Origin: Hirsutella rhossiliensis
Lineage: Eukaryota > Ascomycota > Sordariomycetes > Hypocreales > Ophiocordycipitaceae
Direction of reading: 5' to 3'
NCBI RefSeq assembly: GCF_020360975.1
Contig: NW_025408670.1
Coordinates: 620,001-684,000 of the forward strand
DNA length: 64,000 bases
Shown here: piece by piece, positions 46,950 through 59,485 of the stretch
Layout: each line of letters opens with the position of its first letter
How positions within the stretch are numbered: the stretch's first letter is position 1
Notes under the pieces: model-generated
The model's input: the letters and a program-made list of their open reading frames with translations, nothing else
Told to the model about the DNA's origin: nothing
The model's database searches: none
Made by a program: the position numbers and the translations under genes

Positions 46950-49900
46950 GTATAGAGGAGGTTCTTAGCTCTGCACTTCTCCCTTTACTCGAGGAAAGCA
47001 GGGGCCCTTTCGGGTCCCTAGGCTCTTTTAGACCTACTTAAGGAAAAGGGGCCTAAAGAGGGGAAAGTCCTATAAGAAAGGGGGAAAAACCTAATTAAAA
47101 TAGGGGGCCCTCTAAAGGGAAAAACCTCTTCCTTTTCTTCGGCTATAGACGTTACCTTCTCGTACGGGCCATTAGCTCCTCTCGTAGACTCTTAAGGCGG
47201 GCCTCTAAGGACAGCTTCTCTCGAACGTCTTCTAGCCTAATTTGCTATAAGAAGACAGCTAGCTTCTGCTTCGGTAGGGGCTTCGTAAGACCGTCGGCTT
47301 TCATCGATGCCGTTAGAACCTAACGGACGGAAATAAGTCCCCTTTAGACCTCTTAGCGTAACTAATGCTAGTAGATATCGATATACTATAGCCGGGTCGA
47401 TAACTTGCTGTTTTCCGTAAGAATTCGTATAGTCTGCGTGTTATCGCATTCTATAGCTAATAGGGTCGGAATTTACAGTCGTAACGCTATTAGCAGCCGG
47501 CTAAGGAAAATCGCTTCTTTTAACGCTTCTAAAAGAGCTAGTAGCTCTGCCTCCGTACTAGAGTCGTAACGGTAGCCTGCTTCGAAGCTCTCTAAGCAAT
47601 AGTTCCTCTAAAAAGGGACATAATATACCCTTATAAGCTCTTTCTATCTAAGGAATTATCCGTAAAGGACGAATCGCTCGAATAAAGGAAGATTTCGGCA
47701 GCTTGTTTCCTTCCCTGCCCTCCTAGGCGTAGACTATATAATCTCGTTAAATAGAGATAAAGGATAGCTCTATCTGCTGCTTCTTAATGCCTAGGGCTAG
47801 GATTCTAGTTATACCTAGCTAGCCGGGAGACCGTAAAAGAGATATCCGGTCTAGTAGAAATAGCTAAAAAGGCAGGAGCCTACCTTCTATTAATATTAGT
47901 GTTTCTCTTGCTCCTAGCTTAAAAGGACGGATTAGGCAAAAGCTCTTCGTCTAATATAGGCGTAGAGGGAAGCTTCTTATCGAGGGATTTAAGGAGGAAT
48001 TTATAAGCGACCTTATCGATATAGGCGTCCTAGGTAAGCTAGATAGTCCGTTAGGACCTATTCTAAAGGATTCGTATCCCTAGGAACTACTTTAGCTCCC
48101 CTAGCCTTATTATCTTATACCTTTATTATAGGCCTCGTATAGCCTCCCTAGCAGCAGCTTCTTCCTCTTTCGGGTACGCCTAGATAATGTCGTCGACGTA
48201 GAAGAAGACCGTGATTTTACCCTTCTATATTATACACTGTTCCTAAGGGACTTTCGTAAAGCCTAGGGCTTCGAGGGAACCTATTAAATGCTATTGCTAA
48301 AGAAGGGGTGATCTTCGTAGTCCGTATAGAGCTTTCCTAAGCCGTAGAACCTTTCCTAGCTGTTAGAAGCCTAGTAGAAGGCGTATATAGACAACTTCTT
48401 CTTCCTCGAGTAAGCAGTTAACAAAGGCGTTGACTATATCTATCTAATCGAGCTCGAGGTCGAATTCTACTACTATAGCTATAAGGGTCCGAAAAGACAT
48501 CCTTGCTAGGGTAGTTGCCCTAGTAGGAAGATCCCCTTTTTCCTATTAATTCCTATAGATAACTAGCCGGGCTTTGCACTTTTAAAGGAAGCCGTGTTTA
48601 TTAGTCTTATAGATAAAGACCTACTTATAGCTAAGGACCTATTTTCCTCTTGCCTTTTCCTTAAGGACCTCTTCGAAAGACCCTATCTCTTCGTATAAGG
48701 CTAGGTGGTCTTTCTAGGCCTAGAAAAACTGGTCTCTAAAGGGGTGTTTTTCTAGCTGCTTCTAGTTTACTGGTAGGTCCGTGAGGTCTCTTTTATATAC
48801 CTTCCTTGCTAATAGCTGTGGCTTAAAGAGCCGGCCTGCTATAAACGCTCCGTGGGAACCGTCTTCTATTAGCGTTAGGTAGAAGTCGGAAAAACGATCG
48901 AAATAGGGGAGAAACTAGTCTTCTTTCGTATCGGGCCCTATACCTTCCTTTACTTCTCGAAGCAGGGATAAAAAGGCAGCCGGGTAATCCTTCGAGAGAG
49001 ATGCCTTTCCCACCCCCTTAGGGTTCGAGACGGGAAGACTAACTAAAAAAGCTGCTTCTAGATCTTCTTCTTATTCCGTAAGAGGAGGCGTAGGGAGGTA
49101 GGCGTATTCTAGCTCTACCGCTTTCCTATAGTCTCCTTCTTCGTCTAGATCATTTGATCTAGCAGCTTCCTCTTCGAAGTCGGCGTTATCCTCGACTACT
49201 TCGACGTCGGTTTCTTCTTCCGTTTCCTCGTCTAGGACCTCTTCTTAAGACTATTAGGAAGGGGGGATTTAAATCTTCTAAATTAGCTAACGTTAAGAGA
49301 GTAAGAGGGGCTGTTGATCCCTCTTTCCGTCGAAGAAGCTAGATTCGTCGAAAATTACATCCCTAGTCGAAATAACCTTCCGTAGAAGAGGAATCTAGAT
49401 CCGGAAGATATTCGTAGAATTATAACTAACGAGGTAACTAATAAAGGCTCTAGGATTAAGCTTTCTTTTCTTCTTCCTTTTTAGCTATACATCGGTAGTT
49501 ATTATATATGCCTTATAGCCGTAGGCACGAAGGTAGGCTAGCGAGGCCCTCTTCTTCGTAAAGAGCTTAAGGGGGGATTTCTAGTCTGTTCCTTAGGTCC
49601 TTAGGGTCCGGTTCCGAAGGTAATAGGCGGTCTCAACGACTTCCCTCTAAAGGTCGTAGGGAAGCCTCGCAGTAAGTCTCATTGTATGGGCCCTTTCTAT
49701 CACAGCACCCCCTGATCTTTCTGCCCCTCCGTTCTAGGCCTAGGTATTCGGTGCTAACGGGAGGGGTAAAATGCCCCTTTTTCGAAGCTAATTTAAGATA
49801 TCCTTCGTAAATAGCTCTCCGTTAGACCGTATCTTCTTTACCTCGTAGCCAGTAGGATTTTATCTAGTTAACAGAAGTCCCTAAGGCAGACTAGTTATAC

Positions 49901-51050
49901 TTACTTAGGTAGGTCCGTAAGAAATAGGGGAAAACCATCCCTAAAAAGGCGTCTATGAAAAACATTACCCTAACGAAGCTTTCCTAATCCCTAGAGACGT
50001 CGGTCTAGTCGACCTAAATTTCCTTATACGGCTGGTCCGGCCGTATTAGGGTCCGTCTAGAAATTCGTCTCCTAGTCTTCCCTTAGCCGTAGTATTCGCA
50101 TTCGACGGTCTTTAGTCCCCTTATTCGTACGCCCTATTGTTGTCCTAGCTTATATAAAGCTAAGGGGCCTAGGTAACCTAGTCGTGCGTGCTAAAGAATG
50201 CCGTCTCCTTGGGCTGCTGGAAGAGGGTCCTTTGTGGTAGACCTATTCCTCCTAGCAGGGAAAGCTGACTTCTCGAGAGGTTCCTTCCTAGAGATAGGTC
50301 GGAATTCGAGAATAAATTAACCGAATTTTTCCTCGATAAGCCCGATAGTCTGATTCTTCTAGACTAGCCTCGTAGGCTTAAACGTTGTATCCTAGAAGAT
50401 TCCTTCCTCTCGAAGAAGGCGGAAGGAAATTAGGCTCGTTAAAAATCGAGGGCAAAAAGCTACCCTTTTTCTTCGAAGAATTCGTATAGATCCGTTAGGT
50501 AATTTCATCGTGAAATTCACCCTTCCGTATCCCTCTATCCGTACGGTTAATTCCCCGGCAATAATATTCCCTTCGTGCCTTCTTAAAGGACCGGAATCGT
50601 GAGAGTGTATTATATATATCGAGGGAAGCACTAGAGTTAAGGATAGCTGATTTTCGTAGGGGATAGTCGGAGGGTTCTAACGGTTGGTCTTGGCCTTGTT
50701 GATCCGTAGGGAAGACGAAGGCCGGATTTGCTATACTAACGATTTTTCCTCGAATTTGCGGTAGCGGCGTTATTAGTTGCTATTTCTTAGCAACCCGAAT
50801 CTCGTCTATCTTCTTCTGCAACGAGGGGTCCTCCTTAAGAGACTATTGTACTATTTCTCGTAGCCTCTTTAAAGGGTTGATTCCTTCGGGTCGGTTTTCC
50901 TCGAAGACCTGCCAGCAGTCCTCTAGCCGATGGGGCTTTTTGCACGCTTAGTAGGTAGGTCGATTCCTCCTCGTACGTTGTTTCTTCGAGGAATCCTCGT
51001 CTCGGTCCGGAAGGTCTGCTTAAAAACCCCCCCTTTTTACCCCTTATTGC
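46950..51050 (-). pseudogene. Copia-B2 pol: protease, integrase, RT, RNase H
   Basis: Leftward frame. The segment 50392-50631 is still open and carries FTMKLPNGSIRILRRKRVAF, typical of the region between protease and integrase. Integrase has a second-Asp motif now IRSNGELFTKDI near 49825. RT has an intact YVDD at 48189-48200 (VFFYVDDII). RNase H follows towards 47000. Trp/Gln codons such as the one after YVDDII are TAG. The order PR-IN-RT-RH is Ty1/Copia. Confidence 0.87.
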
Positions 51051-52090
51051 TGATTTTGACGAGGTTCGATTTCGACTAGTTCCCTGATTTTTCGACTAAC
51101 GGACTGAAAGGTCTATTGGGGACTAGTCTGGCCGGTCTAACTAACGGGACCGGGGCCGGGCCCGGAGCAAGATGCGTAGCCGGGGCCGGGGCCGCAGCTG
51201 CAGTTAACGACGGCGTTGAGGCTCTCGAGGGAGGAGGAGCCGAAGGAGCAACAGCCGCAGCAGCAGCAGCGGGAGCCGTAGCAACAGGGGCTACAGCAGC
51301 TGCAGGGGCAGCAGGTCGAGCCGTCTAGGTCGAGTGCTGGCCACGAAGGAATAAGACTGCTTGCTGTTGTACTCTAGCAGCTTCTTCGTCTAGTTCCCGG
51401 CTAGCCTCTCGAAAGATAGTTAAGTAACCGTTACTAATAGGCTTTATTAGCAGAGATATATCCCGTAGCCACTGGCCGGAAAGAGCTTCTATGAGGAAGT
51501 ATTAGTTAGCTTCCTCGAGGATTTCTTCCTACTTAGCTAGCCACGAAGAAGCTAGCAGGTTCCTAGCAGAAAAGGCTCCTAGGTGTGCCGTATAGGTCTT
51601 CCTAATACGGTTAGTTATATAACCTCTCGAGGAGCTGTCGAGGTCTTGAGCTTTAAAGCCACTGCCTAGAGTCTCTTCTTCTCGAAGAGATTAGCTTTAC
51701 GGCACTAACGGATTCCGTTATCGCCGTACGAGCAGCCGTTAGTAGCTTCGTTTCGTAGAGGTATTCCTTCCGGTGACTCTCGTAGTCGCCTAAGGCAGTA
51801 GAAAAAGCTCTCTATTATGTAGAGGTTAGCTCGGAGAAGAGGGTAGCTCCCTCTATAAAGTCCGTCGCCCTAGGACGAAGAGGGGGCTTAAGAGGGTCCT
51901 GCTTGTCAGAGAAGACCAAATTATAGATGGTTCTGTCTATACGAGCCCGTAGCTCCTTTACCTACTTATCCTAATCTTAGGGCTCTGCAAGAATCGTCCT
52001 ACGGACCGTCGGGACGGCAGAGGAGTCGATTTTCGTTATCGTTGCGAAAGAAGAGGGGGGGCAGAAAAGTCGGTTAAAAATCGGCTTTTC
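51050..52090 (-). pseudogene. Copia-B2 gag with Ala/Pro-rich linker
   Basis: The leftward frame begins inside the leader near 52080. It has a helical N-terminal part with LGDYESHRKEYLYETKLLTAARTAI near 51740 (two adjoining stretches). An Ala/Pro-rich linker at about 51110-51330 contains runs such as APAAAAAAVAPSAPPPS. The GCA/GCC-rich DNA also gives a long open frame on the + strand, which is only a shadow. Stops are RIP-type. Function as gag is inferred from position. Confidence 0.72.
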
Positions 52091-52171
52091 TAGTAAGAAG
52101 GGTAAAATAAAGCTACGAGGGATATAAGAAAGGTGCCTTTTGCAGCAGCCGGAAGGTATAGGAATACTATT

Positions 52172-52188
52172 CCTCCCGGGCTTATAAC
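52172..52188 (-). promoter_or_regulatory. Copia-B2 primer binding site
   Basis: On the - strand GTTATAAGCCCGGGAGG follows the 5' LTR end CGCGAGA. It is the same half-tRNA initiator-Met site as at 17584 and 44233, complementary to the anticodon arm after allowing one RIP transition. Confidence 0.72.
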
Positions 52189-52664
52189 TCTCGCGAAGAG
52201 AGATGCGAGAAGTGCATAAAAATGCACGAAGGTGAAATTAGAAGTAAGGGGTCGGATAGGCAAGGCAGAGAGATTTGATTCTTGCGGGAGCAGCAATTGC
52301 GGCAGGGGAGTAATTATTATATTGCCTTAATTGTCCTTCTTTCCTCTATCCAACGCCCCTCTTTATACCCTTCTAGCATCTTAATTGATAAAGAAGATCC
52401 TGCTTAAAGAAGCCACTAATATCCCTTTAACTACCGAGCTTTTTGCCGGTTTTTCTCCTCCTTTCTAGCCGTTGCCGGTATATCCGTCTTATCTCTCGCT
52501 ACCTCTATAGGAAGCTATCGCTACTTCTGCTTCCCCTTATGCCCCTACCCTCCTCTCTGCACCTCCTTTTAGCTCCTTCCTTAAAACCTGTTTTTTAGCT
52601 TCCTAGGTCCCTCGTGCTAAGGGATATCTCCGAGAACTACGAAATCAGGCCACGCTTCGCGATA
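52189..52664 (-). repeat. Copia-B2 5' LTR (right)
   Basis: 476 bp, the best preserved of the four Copia-B LTRs (for example GTGCATAAAAATGCACG near 52213). Followed by ATAAG at 52665-52669. An open frame across this LTR and leader on the - strand is not a gene. Confidence 0.9.
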
Positions 52665-55600
52665 ATAAGACTCTTTAACTACTATTTAGTTTATAAGGAT
52701 TACTTAGTTAAGGTATTTAATCTACTTACCCTTTTTCTCTGCTATTTTTATAAGTACTATTATTAACCTTTAGTACCCTTATTTTACTACTATATTTACC
52801 TTTAAATTATATACTAAAGTTTAAATAACCTTAACGCCTATATCTTCTAAGATATACTTAAAGTCTTTCTTTATTTTAGGCCCTCTATTAATTATAGTAT
52901 ATAGTATTACGCTATACTTATAAATAATAAAGAGTATAAATTTAGTTATAGCTCTTATAGTAATTTCTTTAACTAGGGTTACTTTTACCTATTTAGTAAG
53001 GTCGTCTTATACTTTTATAAGGTATAAATACCTATAATTAGATAGTATATACTAGCTATCGAAGTAAATCTTACTTATAGGGTAGCTAAGCGCGGTCGCG
53101 GTTATAACTTCTTAGGGTCTCTTAGTCGTAAAGTATTAGTATTCTTTATAGGAAGAGATTATACCGTAAATATTATTTTAAAGGCTAGCCTACTAATACT
53201 TATTCTTTATAAACGTATATATAACTTATTATCCTTTATATCCTATTTACGCGTAGTACTTTACGATAATCCTTTTCCGTTCTTTTAGGTCGTCTACGAT
53301 AAGTATAGGTCCCCTTTCTTCCTTCCTAGGGAGTCGCTAAAGCTTTTAATCTTTAACGTAGAAATTTAGACTCTTTAAATATAGCTTCTTATAGTCTTAT
53401 TTAAAAAGGCCCTCCGGCCGTTTTAACGTTTAAAGGAAGTCCGTAATTATCCTTAATTCCTTTAAGTAGTCCCTTTATAGCTTAGTCCCTTATACTACGT
53501 TTAAGTAGAAGTCTATAAATTCTTTAATATCGCCTTCTATTTCCCTATTTAATATATTAAAAGGTCCTTTAAGCTTTCCTAAGAGTCCGTTAGCTATACT
53601 ATTCTTCTTACCTTTAATATATTATATAGTAAAGTTAAAGAGGAGAATATAGCTTATCTAGTAAGTTACTATAGCTTTAAAGACGTCTTTAAGGGCACCT
53701 TTTAGTTAATTAACTAAGACTTATACGTTAGTTTCTAAGATAAAATATATACTATATAGGTATATTCTTAGTCTCTTAAGCGTACTTAATATAGCCCTAT
53801 ACTCCCTCTTTATTATATTATATTTAGTTTCTACTAGTAACTACGTTTTACTTTCGAACCTTATAGGGCGCCTCTTTCTATTAACGATTTATATTAAGAC
53901 TACCCCTTAGCCGAGTAAACTAGTATTATATATTAAAATAAGATCTCCTTTTCCTAGGCTAACGTTAAGGGATACTAGAAAGACTAGATTAGTAATAGCT
54001 TCCTTAAAGGTAGCTATCGCTTTTATTTATTTATCTCCTTATTCTTAATAGACTTCTTTCTTTAATAGGTCTATAAGGGGTTTTACTAAGATAGCGAACT
54101 ATTTAATCTAGATTTAATAGTATCCTATAATACTAAGGAAAGCTTTAATATACGTTATATTAAGGCATCTTATTTATTCCTTAATTTTAATAACTTTAGC
54201 TTTTATAGAGCACCTTTTATTTATTTTATAAATATAACTAATAACTTTAGTTACTTACTAGTAGAATTTTAATTTAGCCCTTATAATTATATAACTAAAG
54301 AGTTCGATATTAACTAGGACTTTATCGAGGTTAATAAGGTATTTAAAGATAAATCTCCTTACTCTTAGCGCTACCTCTTTATTATTATACGTTATATTAG
54401 GCCCCTTAATACCTATATTATTAAGGAAATTCCTATAGATATTTAGTATAAGGTTTTATAGGATTCTTTATATTATCCTTATAAATTAGCTAACTAAGTT
54501 TATAGCCCCTTAAGGAAGTATATATATATATAAGAGGCTAATAGGTATTACGAATATTATTAAGTTATAGCTTTTAATATTAAGAGGGATCTAATTATAG
54601 CTTAAAAAAGGGTCTAGGAGGGAAAGGATCTTATATATTAAGAAGTAGTCGCTAAACTTATTTATATTTAATAGTAGGTTTATATCTCTTATTATAATAG
54701 TATTTATATATATAGCGGAGTTAATTAAGCGTAGTCCTTTATCTTTCTTTACTACTAAGAAAAAAGGGTTCTTATAGGGCTTATACCCTTCTTTAAGGAC
54801 TCCTATTTTTAGTTTAAATTTAAGGATATTAATAACTTTCTACTTTATCGCTTTTAAGATTAGGATTAAGGCTACTTACTATACCTTATATTTTATTATC
54901 TTAATAACCTATAGTAAGGCTATAGCTAGGTCGACTTTACCTCTTTTTATAAAGTCCTAGGATAATACTACTTCCTTATTAAATAGAATACTATTAAAGA
55001 TCCGGATTTCTACTTTTATAAGAAAGCCCTTAAATTATTTATAAATTACTTTAAGTCTTTCTTATATTAGCCGCTTTCCTTTCTATATACTTAAGAATTT
55101 TCCTATTAAGTATTCTAGGTAGGGTCTAAGCTATATCTTATCTTTAATAGTATTTTATTTAGTCTTCTTTTAGTTAAGGTCCCCTTTTAGTATTAAGCCG
55201 TTTAATAGAGTATTATTAATAGGGTTAATCTTATTTACTTTTCTTTTAAAGAGAGTATTAACTCTTAGATTATATAAACTAATAGGTTATTTCCTCCCTA
55301 TCTTAACTTTAACCTTCTAGATCTTTTTAAACTTCTTTCTAGCTTTAATAATGTTTTTCTTAAATTCTCCTATAGCCTCTATAACTATAACTTTAATAAT
55401 CTCTTTTACTATCTTAAATCTAATAGCTAGAATCGCTTTATCTCCTTTATCTATAATTAATTATTATTATACTAGTGCTATTAAGGGCTTATTTACGCTA
55501 GTATAGGCTAGGTTAAGGACTTAGTTAGTACCTCCTCTATAACTAAGGATCTTACCTCTTAGTAAGAGAATCTTAGCCGTTAGGGTATCTATAAGGGGTT

Positions 55601-57610
55601 CTCTCTATAATTATTAGGTAGCTCTTAGGTTATCTTCTTTAACTTCTATTACTAAAGCTTAAAAAGAATTTCTTAGGAGCTAGGTAGCTATTTCCTATAT
55701 AGCCTTCTTAAGCTTTAGTCTTTTATATATATCTTTATTAACTATTAAGGTTATAGCTTAAAAGGATTTTACTATATCGACCTTATCTAAAAGCTCTTAT
55801 TTAAAAGCTCCTACCGCTAGTATAACTACTTAGATAGTACCGATCTAATATTTAACCTATATATCGCCGTTCCTTAGGGAATAATTAAATAATATACGTA
55901 TAGCTCTAATAAATAGTATACTTAGGATAAAGGGGACTAAGACTTTATTTAGTATAATATAAAGATAGATTAGTATCTAAGCTATACTTAGATAAAGATT
56001 AGTCTCTACCTCCCTAACTATATCTATAGGGGACCTAGTATACGCTATTATTAATACTCTTATTAGTAGGATTTTAAGCCTATATATATTTATATATCTT
56101 TTAGTAATAAGGTTTCCTTTAGACCTAGTATCGATTAAGGCGCTTAGAACTTTAGCTTTCTAGCTACTAAGCTATACTTAAATATAGGGTAGGTCTTCTA
56201 TATACTTAAGCGAGCGGAAAGATATAAGGACTATATTTATACGTATTATAGGAATCGCTATAAGGTCTTTTAAAGTTATTTCTTAGTATCTTATTAAGAG
56301 TACTACTTCTTATATAATAAATTCGTCTTTCTTTAGTCTTATTACCTCTAGAGTTTATTAATTAAATAGTCCTTAGGCTAGTTATATTACGCTAATTATA
56401 TTAGTTATAAACCTAACTTCCTTTAATACTTATTAGACTTTAAGGTACTTATAATCTAATTCTTTATAAATAAGGTAAGTAAGTTTAATTAGTTCGACCT
56501 AGTATTCTTTATCTTATTCTTTAACTTATATTAAAGCTACCGCGAGTTTTCCTTATAGATATTTAAGGAGGAGTAAACTACTCTTTATATTATCTTTAGC
56601 TACTTTTATAACTATTATTATAGCTTTATAGGGTCTTATATTACTCTTTACTTTCTCTAGGGTCTAGAATTTAGTATTTTCTATACCTTAGGCTATATCT
56701 ATATATCTTATACTAAGTCTCTTACTTAGTTAGGGAATAAAGTTAATTAAGTAATTTAAAGGGATTAGGATTCTTTTATATATAATTTCTCTAACGATTT
56801 TATCTATAAGTCTATTAAACTTCTTATTTAGATCTACTCTATATCTATAGTATATAGAGATAATCTTTAAGCTAGTTTTTACTATTCTTATTATCTTAAT
56901 TTCTTCTATATCCTCTTTAACTTTTTATCTTTTCCCCTTATAGGTATTAATCCCTATTATAGTTATATAGATTATCTAATTATATATATTACTTTATTAT
57001 ATATTATCTATAATTATAATAACTGATATCCTTCTTACTTCTTTTCTTATATCGCTTACTTTTAGATTCCTTAGCTTTTATTTATATAGGCTTTTATATC
57101 TCTAGAACTAGTCTAAGAAACCAGATTCTCTTTTACTAGTATCTTAATTTAGGTAAGATAGTATAACTATAGCTTTAACTTATTTTATAAGTAGTAATAT
57201 AAAGGAGTCTAGCTATATATCTACCTAGTATATAATAAGCCTTTAAATATATATACCTATTTAAGAAAACCTATTAGTAAGTACTAAGGGAATTACGCTT
57301 CTATTATCTTTTCTTTTAAGGTAAAGAGTCCTATTTACTACTTTATATATTATAAATCCGATCTTATAGTCCTAAGAGTATACCTTATACTTATTAAGGT
57401 AGTATCCTTCTTTACTATAATAAAAGTATCTCCTAGGCCGGTTAAAAGTATTAACCTAAAACTATATATATTAATTAAATAGGTAGTAAAATCTAATAGT
57501 ATTTATACTACCTCCTTATCTATAACTTAAAAAGTAGCTTTTACTATTAATACGTTTCTATTCCCTATTAAGCTAGTTAAATATCTACTCTTACTAGCGA
57601 GTAAGGTTAA

Positions 57611-59080
57611 TCTTTATATCTTTAAAGGCTTTTATTAGGTCTAAGATCTCCTTTATAGGCTATCTAGGTTTCTTATTTCTTTCTTTAACTCTTTAGGAAG
57701 TTTTTCGTTACCCTTATTAAATTTAGCTTCCTTTATTACTTTATTAATTTCCCTAAAGAGCTAGTCTTTCTTTAGGTTCTTAAGCTTCTAATTATAGACT
57801 TTAGATACTATATCTCGTCGCTTAACGTCCTAGTAAGGTACTAAGTAGTTATTAATTATATAGATAAGGCTTTTATATAGGAGTTTTAAGATAACTTTAA
57901 ATATCTTCCTATTTCTCTCTATAACGTTAATAATAAGCTCTTTTAGTATTATATAGTAGATAAAGTATAACTAGACTATAGATTCTTCCTAGCTATTAGG
58001 TTATACCTTACGCTATAAGTATAAGTAAAGACTAAGCTATTCTATAACTTCTATAATAGTCTTAGGCTTTTTAGTATTATAATAGTCTAAGCGGTTATTA
58101 GTAGTTTTTAGTTATTTAATATTATATATATAGTAGTATTAAAGGAGTCTCTTTTTTACTTCTTCTTAGATAAGTCTATCTATAAGAATTTTAATAGTAA
58201 GGGCTTATATAAAGGAGATATAGACTTCGAGCTAGTCTATTTTATCTTTATCGTAAATATAGTTAATGCGTATCTCTTATTTAAACTTCTTAAGGAATTT
58301 AGTTATGTTTTTACTATTAAATTTACTAATAAGTAGGAGTCGTAGTTAGTAGAGTCTTCCTATAAGGTTATCTTAGCTTCTAGCGAGTATATCTCTAAGT
58401 CTATTAGTAATCTTATTAATATCTACCTTAATTTTCTTTATATCGCTAGTAATAGGATTAGATAATCCCTTTTAATAGCTAGCGTTTCTAGATATAGTAT
58501 GCCTATAGATTATAAGGTTACGAAATTTAAAGTTAGAGTTAAAGGAGTTAAAGGATATCTTATTATAACTATCTTATTACTTACTTTCTTATCTATTAGC
58601 GGGAGGTAGGCGTTCTTTATAAGCTACCGCGTAGAAAAGAGCTAAGGTTAAGGTTATTAAGGTATTCCTTATTAATACTTATATTAGTATTATTAGTACG
58701 TATATAAGTAAGAGGTCTTAGTAGGGTTTTAAAATAGTCTAGATTACGCTATTACTATTATTCGTATCTTTTAAAGTATTATATAAGGATCGTAGTTTCT
58801 TAACTAAGTTACTAGTATTAAGGGTTATAGGGCTAATAATAGGAGCTTAGGGTTTTTTAGTATTAGCTTATTACTTTTCCTTTACTATTAGCGAAGGTAT
58901 TATTTAATTATTTATTTCCTAGTAAGTCTATTGCCTTATTAGGTCCCTAACTCTAGCTATTAAGGTAGTTACTACTTTAATTATTAAATCCCTAGATTTT
59001 ATTTTTTCTAAATAGTACCGTCGTCCTCTAAGTATTCTCGGCTTCGTAAAGCTACTCGTCGCTATATAAATAAAACGGAA
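57611..59080 (-). pseudogene. Gypsy-D copy 2 gag
   Basis: Leftward frame beginning near 59080. Readable parts include KVVTTLIARVRDLIRQQTYQEI (two stretches, near 58900-58990), QAPIISPITLNTSDLVKK near 58820, and EEVKKRLLQYYYIYNIK near 58120. Lys-rich, no enzymatic motif, located between the 5' terminal region and pol. It is better preserved than copy 1 at 32059-34300 and has no SINE insert. No CCHC knuckle was identified. Confidence 0.6.
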
Positions 59081-59485
59081 TAACGAGTTTACGCCCTAGA
59101 GACTAGTTTTAATAGGAACGAGGGTATATACCTAAAGCACGTATAGTATATAGCTAAGGATTAGTAGAGTAATTAACTATATAATTATCTAATTATCGGT
59201 CCTATATATAGCTCTAAGGGCCTTAAGTTATAAATATTAGTCTTAGAGATTTCTTTACTTTATACCTTTTTATCTTTATTAAAGTCGCGTAACTAGCGGT
59301 CTTTACTTTAAAGGGGAAAAATAAAAATTTAAATTAACTATAATTAAGAAAGATACTTAATTAGATAATCGAGGTCTTTATAACGCCTTTAAGTATACTT
59401 AAAAGTAAGTTAAAAGGGGAGTGCTAAGGGTCTTATCCCTTTAATAGGCTAATATTTATAGGGGTACGATCTTACCTATTAAACT
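59081..59485 (-). repeat. Gypsy-D 5' terminal region, copy 2
   Basis: Conserved with 34301-34714 and ending ATTAAACT. Immediately to the right, Gypsy-A sequence begins at 59486 in mid-pol, so this is an insertion or rearrangement junction. ACT is shared by both partners at the join (compare 24268-24270). Confidence 0.5.

Larger units (their letters stand above)
46412..52664 (-). mobile_element. Copia-B2: least mutated Ty1/Copia element in the window
   Basis: 6,253 bp with 476-bp LTRs (46412-46887 and 52189-52664) and exact ATAAG duplications. It is collinear with Copia-B1 but keeps many CA and TG dinucleotides, so it is the most recent large insertion or has passed fewer RIP cycles. RIP-type stops are nevertheless present, so it is not autonomous. 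Gag-pol reads leftwards. Confidence 0.93.
45700..57610 (-). pseudogene. Gypsy-D copy 2 pol, split by Copia-B2
   Basis: Reading leftwards, the RT begins near 54770 (NPFFLVVKKDKGLRLIN). Its catalytic box FLDD is now FLNN at 54417-54428, so both Asp are lost. RNase H starts near 53930 (LILIYNTSLLGQG). The integrase core is at 52850-53080 (KVQDDLTK, then INRGPKI). Copia-B2 interrupts after 52670. The integrase C-terminus is at about 45900-46400 (GDL-like PRDLILLFDIRRLNNLG, NGPF-like). The region upstream of RT (55300-57610) should contain protease but is too degraded to place it. No chromodomain was seen, unlike Gypsy-A, B and C. Confidence 0.8.

Noticed and set aside
51116..51328. Gly/Ala-rich + strand frame
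   Set aside because: It is the complement of the Ala/Pro linker of Copia-B2 gag; GC-rich repeats give long open frames on both strands.
52090..52296. Open - strand frame beginning in the Copia-B2 5' LTR
   Set aside because: It spans LTR, primer site and leader, which are non-coding; no homologous frame survives in Copia-B1.
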